Source: a bacterium (GTDB lineage Bacteria; Patescibacteria; JAEDAM01; Absconditabacterales; Absconditicoccaceae). From it: a DNA stretch of 24,356 bases. The stretch spans positions 1 to 24,356 of the forward strand of contig JAFRZH010000034.1 of assembly GCA_017442645.1 (NCBI GenBank), in the 5' to 3' direction. The notes beneath the pieces were generated by a model. That model was not told where the DNA came from. It was given only the letters and a program-made list of their open reading frames with translations, and searched no databases. Shown one piece after another: positions 20,804-24,356 of the stretch (position 1 is the stretch's first letter; each line of letters starts with the position of its first letter). Both the position numbers and the translations under genes were made by a program.

Positions 20804-21449
20804 AGATAATATCTATTTCTCTTTTGATGATTGATATCCAAAAGATTTAGAATTTGCGAAAGAATTAAAGAAAAGATGATTTAATAATTTAATGTTTTAT
20901 GTTCCGATTAAAAATTGTGAGTGAAAAGAAACATTAACTGAAAATGAAATAAAAGAATTATCAAAGCTATGAGAAATATGATGACATACTTATAATCATG
21001 TAGATCTTATGACTTTATCATTAGAAGAAGCTGAAAGTGAAGTAAAAAAATGAAAAGAAGATTTAGAGAAAATATTATGAAAAAAAATAGAAACTTTCTG
21101 CTACCCTAGGGGACATTTTAATAAAAAGATAGTAGAATTAGTGAAAAAATTATGATTTAAATATACAAGAAGTGCTAGATTATTTAATTTTCATAAGATG
21201 AATAAGTGAAAATTCGTAGAGCATCCGAATATTCATTTCTATCCTCATTCTTTGCTAATAGATTGTCTACACTGTATAAAGTGGATGGATTTTTATAGTT
21301 TGTTTTGGAGATTGAGATATTTTTATCTTTCTCATTATGATATGATAATTAAGATATTAGAGAAGAATTGATATGTACATATATGGTGACATACATGGGA
21401 AATAGATAAGAAAGAGTTTTATAAAATGTTAGATATTTTAGATTATTAA
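20793..21449 (+). CDS. Polysaccharide deacetylase (NodB family), 218 aa
   Basis: Metal-dependent carbohydrate deacetylase of family CE4. Motif 1 is FSFDDG (residues 9-14) with the catalytic and metal Asp pair; motif 2 is 'GGHTYNHVDL' with the metal-binding His residues; motif 3 is 'FCYPRGHFN'. Twelve of 13 glycines are UGA, among them the Gly of DDG and both of GGH. No signal peptide is seen, so it may act in the cytoplasm on a lipid-linked glycan. It overlaps the GT4 gene end and precedes the methyltransferase by 11 nt. It probably removes N-acetyl groups from the glycan made by this operon (inference). Confidence 0.9.
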
Positions 21450-21460
21450 TAATAAATAAA

Positions 21461-22170
21461 ATGACAGATGTAATTAAAGATTTTTATGAAAATAAATCCT
21501 GAAAGTGTAATTGTGTGCAAAAATGATTTTTATGATGGTTATTTTATAAGTTTGAAAAATTTAATGTAGATAGAAACGATAAATGTATTGAATTGGTAAA
21601 AAATGTAGTCAAGAAAAGAAAAATAAAATCGGTATGTGATATCTGATGTTCCCGTGGAACTCTACTAAGTAAGTTAGAAAAAATCCTTCCAGATTTGGAA
21701 TATATTCAATGAATAGATATTGATGAGAAAATCTTGAAGGAAGCAAAAGCTAATGTTAAAAATGGAGATTTTTATTCTTGCGATATAAATCAATCCTTTA
21801 AATTACATCAAAAATGTGATTTAATAACATGTTTAGCAGTTATTGAGCATGTTTTTAGTCCTGAAGATGTTGTAAAAAATATATCTGAAAATATCAATAG
21901 GGTGGAACGTTAATTATTCAAGTACCAAATATTGTTTGTATAACAAGAAGAATACAATTTTTATTTTGAAATAGACCTAGAACATCGTGGGATGAATGAT
22001 GGGATTGATGACATATAGCATATTTTACAAAAAAAGACGTTGTAAAATTATTTAAAGATAATTGATTTGAAATTGAAAAAATCACTGGTTCATGAGTCTT
22101 TGCATCATTAAGGAATTGGTGGGTGTCTTTATTATCTCCAGATATTATTATTGTTGGGAAGAAATATTAA
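21461..22170 (+). pseudogene. SAM-dependent methyltransferase with a frameshift at a G-run
   Basis: Class I methyltransferase of the Methyltransf_23 type, about 236 codons if repaired. The first frame (21461-21913) gives 'SVCDIGCSRGTLLSKLEKIL' (SAM-binding motif I), 'GIDIDEKIL' and 'LITCLAVIEHVFSPEDVV', then stops at TAA 21911. The expected continuation 'GGTLIIQVPN' and 'GGHIAYFTKKDVVKLFKDNG' is in the other frame from about 21901 to TAA 22168. One missing base at GGG 21900-21902 explains this. Both parts use UGA for Gly, so both are genuine coding sequence. It may be a pseudogene, a phase-variable gene or a sequencing error. Confidence 0.85.
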
Positions 22171-22273
22171 GGATGTTAGAATTAGGGAAAGTTATAATGT
22201 ATTAAAATTCAAGAAGAAAAATGGCATATTTTTTAAATTTTTTGTAAAAAACACGTAAAAGACACAAAATAAT

Positions 22274-22316
22274 TTGATTTTTTTGTTTTTTTTACTATAC
22301 TTATTCGTATAAGTAT
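22274..22316 (+). promoter_or_regulatory. Promoter of the AbiL-like pair overlapped by a 20-bp palindrome
   Basis: TTGATT (22274-22279), a 16-bp spacer and TATACT (22296-22301). The -10 box lies in a perfect inverted repeat: ATACTTAT (22297-22304), TCGT, ATAAGTAT (22309-22316). A repressor bound there would block transcription. The rest of the 169-bp gap before the ATG is A/T-rich with no gene. Confidence 0.65.
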
Positions 22317-22339
22317 GATTTATTTATTTATTTTATAAA

Positions 22340-23602
22340 ATGCTATTACGTATATTCGCTTCTAATTTTCTTTCTTTTAAAGATAGTGTGGAGTTTTCTT
22401 TTGCTGCAAAGCATGTAAAAAATAATAATGCTGTTTTTTTTATAGAAAAAGAGTACGGTAAAAGGGGAAAAAAATATGCAGTAAATAAAGTTAGTGCTAT
22501 ATATTGAGCAAATGCTAGTTGAAAAACAAATTTGTTGAAAATAATAAAATTTATAAAAGAAATGATTTTATTTTCTCATAATCAAAATTTTTTACCATCT
22601 CATTTGTGATATAAACCTTATTTGTTAAATACAGAGCAAAAAAATAGCGAATTTTGAGTTGATTTTTTTATTGATGAAATCTTATACTCGTACTACTTTA
22701 TTATAGATTCTAAAACAGATAAAATATTGGAAGAAACTTTGCTTGAATACAAATCGCAGAAGGCAACGACTTTATATAAGAGAAAATTACAACATTTCAC
22801 TTTTTCTGAAAGTTTTTCTGCTGAATGAAAAAACAGAAAAGATTTTGTAAGAGAAAATTCTCTTGCACTTAGTGTTTTTTCAAATATGTCATGAGAAATA
22901 TCTTCAAAAATTCGAAAGTTCTTTTTAGAAAAAGTACATATATTTCAAATTGAAAATAATATTCATTGAATTCCTGGGCAATTTAATATGAACGATACTA
23001 TTACAATGATAGATAAATATTCGCAAGATTTTTGATTGTTTTTGCAGAAATTTCTACTTTCAGCAGATATTAATATCAATAAAATGGATTATAAAATTGA
23101 AGAGAAATCAGTTCCGGGGATATCTCCTAATAATGAGGGGAAAATAAGGATATTTACCAATTCATTTAATCATTCTATTTATGATAATAACTGAAATAAA
23201 GTTGAAGAAATAAATTTTACTCCAGATTTAGAAAGTACATGAACAAATAGATTGGTCAGTTTAAGTGGGTCATTGTATAATGTAATAAAACATTGAATGA
23301 CTTTATTTATTGATGAACTTGATAGTAGTTTACATCCATTATTATTGAAAGAAATAGTAAAAGCATTCAATTCCCAACGCAATATCCTTAATTGACAGCT
23401 TATTTTTACATCTCATGACGTGTCATTATTAAATGATCCTCAAATTCTTCCTAGAGATCAAATATGGTTTGTTGATAAAAATATAAAATGAGAATCTACT
23501 ATATATTCTCTTGATGATTATAAGGGGTTGAATAATAGAAATATTGAAACAGATTATTTACTTTGAAGGTTTGATGCTATTCCACACACAAAAACAATTT
23601 AG
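22340..23602 (+). CDS. AAA15-family ATPase, AbiLi/RloA-like
   Basis: 420 aa, one frame with 14 UGA and about 7 GGN glycines, ending in TAG. The N-terminal 'LLRIFASNFLSFKDSVEFSF' is the typical start of COG1106 ATPases. Walker A is GANASGKT (residues 56-63) with both glycines UGA. Walker B is LFIDELD (Asp325, Glu326), after a signature 'LVSLSGSLYNVI' and followed by the His switch in 'TSHDV' (His359). In AbiL and related systems this ATPase pairs with an RloB-type protein to stop phage growth, often by host shutdown. The partner follows at once (18 nt). The phage trigger is unknown. Confidence 0.88.
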
Positions 23603-23620
23603 CTTTTTTACAAATGTATA

Positions 23621-24256
23621 ATGTCTAATTTTGATTCAAGGTTTATGAGATCTACCCACAAAAAAGAACCTAAAAAAATTTATCAAATATTTTGTGAATG
23701 AGAAAGTGAAGAGAATTATTTTTTATATCTTTGAAAACAATTATGAAAAAGTATACATTGTCATAAACTTCAACACAAAGACTTTAAGTGAATAATTAAA
23801 GAAATAAGAGATGCTGTAAATCTAAAATGATTAAAAAAGAAAGAAGTTTTTTGCATAATAGATAAAGATGAACATAATATACAAGAATGTCAAGATAACA
23901 ATTCGAGACTATTAAAATATGCAGAATTGATATTTAGTAGTAAATCTTTTGAAGTATGGATTTTGATGCATCCATCTAAATTTGAAAAAGAAGTTCAAAG
24001 TGTGCAAGAATACAAAAAGATACTTAATTCAGGATCCAATAAACAGTTTTTTACGAAGAATGGATTTAATTGAGAGATCCGAAAACCATATTCAGATGAA
24101 AAACTTTTAAACATATTGTATAATAATACTCAAAAAGCTATAGATAATGCTGAATATGTTTCTAATAAACAATTAGAAGAAAATTGAAATAATAAATTTA
24201 AGTGTGAACCATATAGCGATATGTGAAAATTAATCAAAGAAATTGTATTTAATTAA
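23621..24256 (+). CDS. RloB-family effector, AbiLii-like
   Basis: 211 aa, complete to TAA. The N-terminal 'KIYQIFCEGESEENYFLYL' holds the conserved Glu (Glu26) of the RloB family; 'FCIIDKDEHN' (Asp81, Asp83) gives the acidic pair expected in a TOPRIM-like fold; 'SFEVWILMHPSKF' matches the family's FELW-LLH region. This suggests a metal-dependent nuclease, which is family inference. Eight of ten glycines are UGA. It lies 18 nt after the ATPase gene and is surely cotranscribed. The pairing of an AAA15 ATPase with RloB is what supports the call of an abortive-infection module. Confidence 0.85.
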
Positions 24257-24269
24257 AAAAATAAAAAAG

Positions 24270-24320
24270 CTCTAACATAAATTTTGACCAAGCTTGTTAT
24301 GTTGAGATTTGTTTTGTGTG
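24270..24320 (+). terminator. Possible terminator after the AbiL-like pair
   Basis: CTC-AACATAA (24270-24280, one bulged T) can pair with TTATGTTGAG (24297-24306), followed by a broken T-rich run. The long loop makes it weaker than the other terminators. Confidence 0.4.
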
Positions 24321-24356
24321 TTAAAGAAAAAATAATTATCAAAATATCTTAAAATA

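Overview
The window reads correctly only under genetic code 25, with UGA translated as glycine. Conserved genes are interrupted by in-frame TGA wherever their families have glycine. Examples are the HIGH motif of glutamyl-tRNA synthetase (HFGG), both glycines of an ATPase P-loop, and the glycine of a lipobox (LSGC). With the low GC content (about one third, judged by eye), this points to Candidatus Absconditabacteria (SR1) or Gracilibacteria of the Patescibacteria/CPR. I cannot tell which. TAA and TAG both end genes here (about 19 and 5 of the genes seen).

Left part (1 to about 17.4 kb), mostly core genes: the end of a coiled-coil protein with a Bacteroidota-like C-terminal sorting domain; an orphan 192 aa protein; gltX; on the minus strand a winged-helix regulator, murD and a small ORF; a lipoprotein with no UGA codons, preceded by a decayed copy of its own 3' end; an operon of a membrane protein and miaA; a minus-strand operon of a small lipoprotein, metG (with an in-frame amber codon) and a CinA C-domain protein; a plus-strand operon of a DUF2304-GT2 fusion and a YidD-Fmt fusion; an orphan 112 aa gene with its own promoter and terminator; and a 967 aa membrane-anchored PKD protein.

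Right part (about 17.4 to 24.4 kb), accessory: a Panacea (DUF4065) antitoxin with an overlapping toxin-like gene; a structured ncRNA with a 13-bp closing stem and a terminator (6S-like candidate); a glycan operon (GT2, GT4, polysaccharide deacetylase, frameshifted methyltransferase); and an AbiL-type ATPase plus RloB-family defence pair behind a promoter overlapped by a perfect palindrome. Here roughly four in five glycines are UGA, against 1 of 38 in gltX, so the two halves have different translational histories or demands.

A 9-bp word, AARTCTGAC, and its 8-bp core AAATCTGA recur through the window far above expectation, in both orientations, inside and outside genes, sometimes as terminator stems. 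It resembles a DNA-uptake-type signal and is the most interesting unexplained pattern. No tRNA, rRNA, CRISPR array or insertion sequence was seen.
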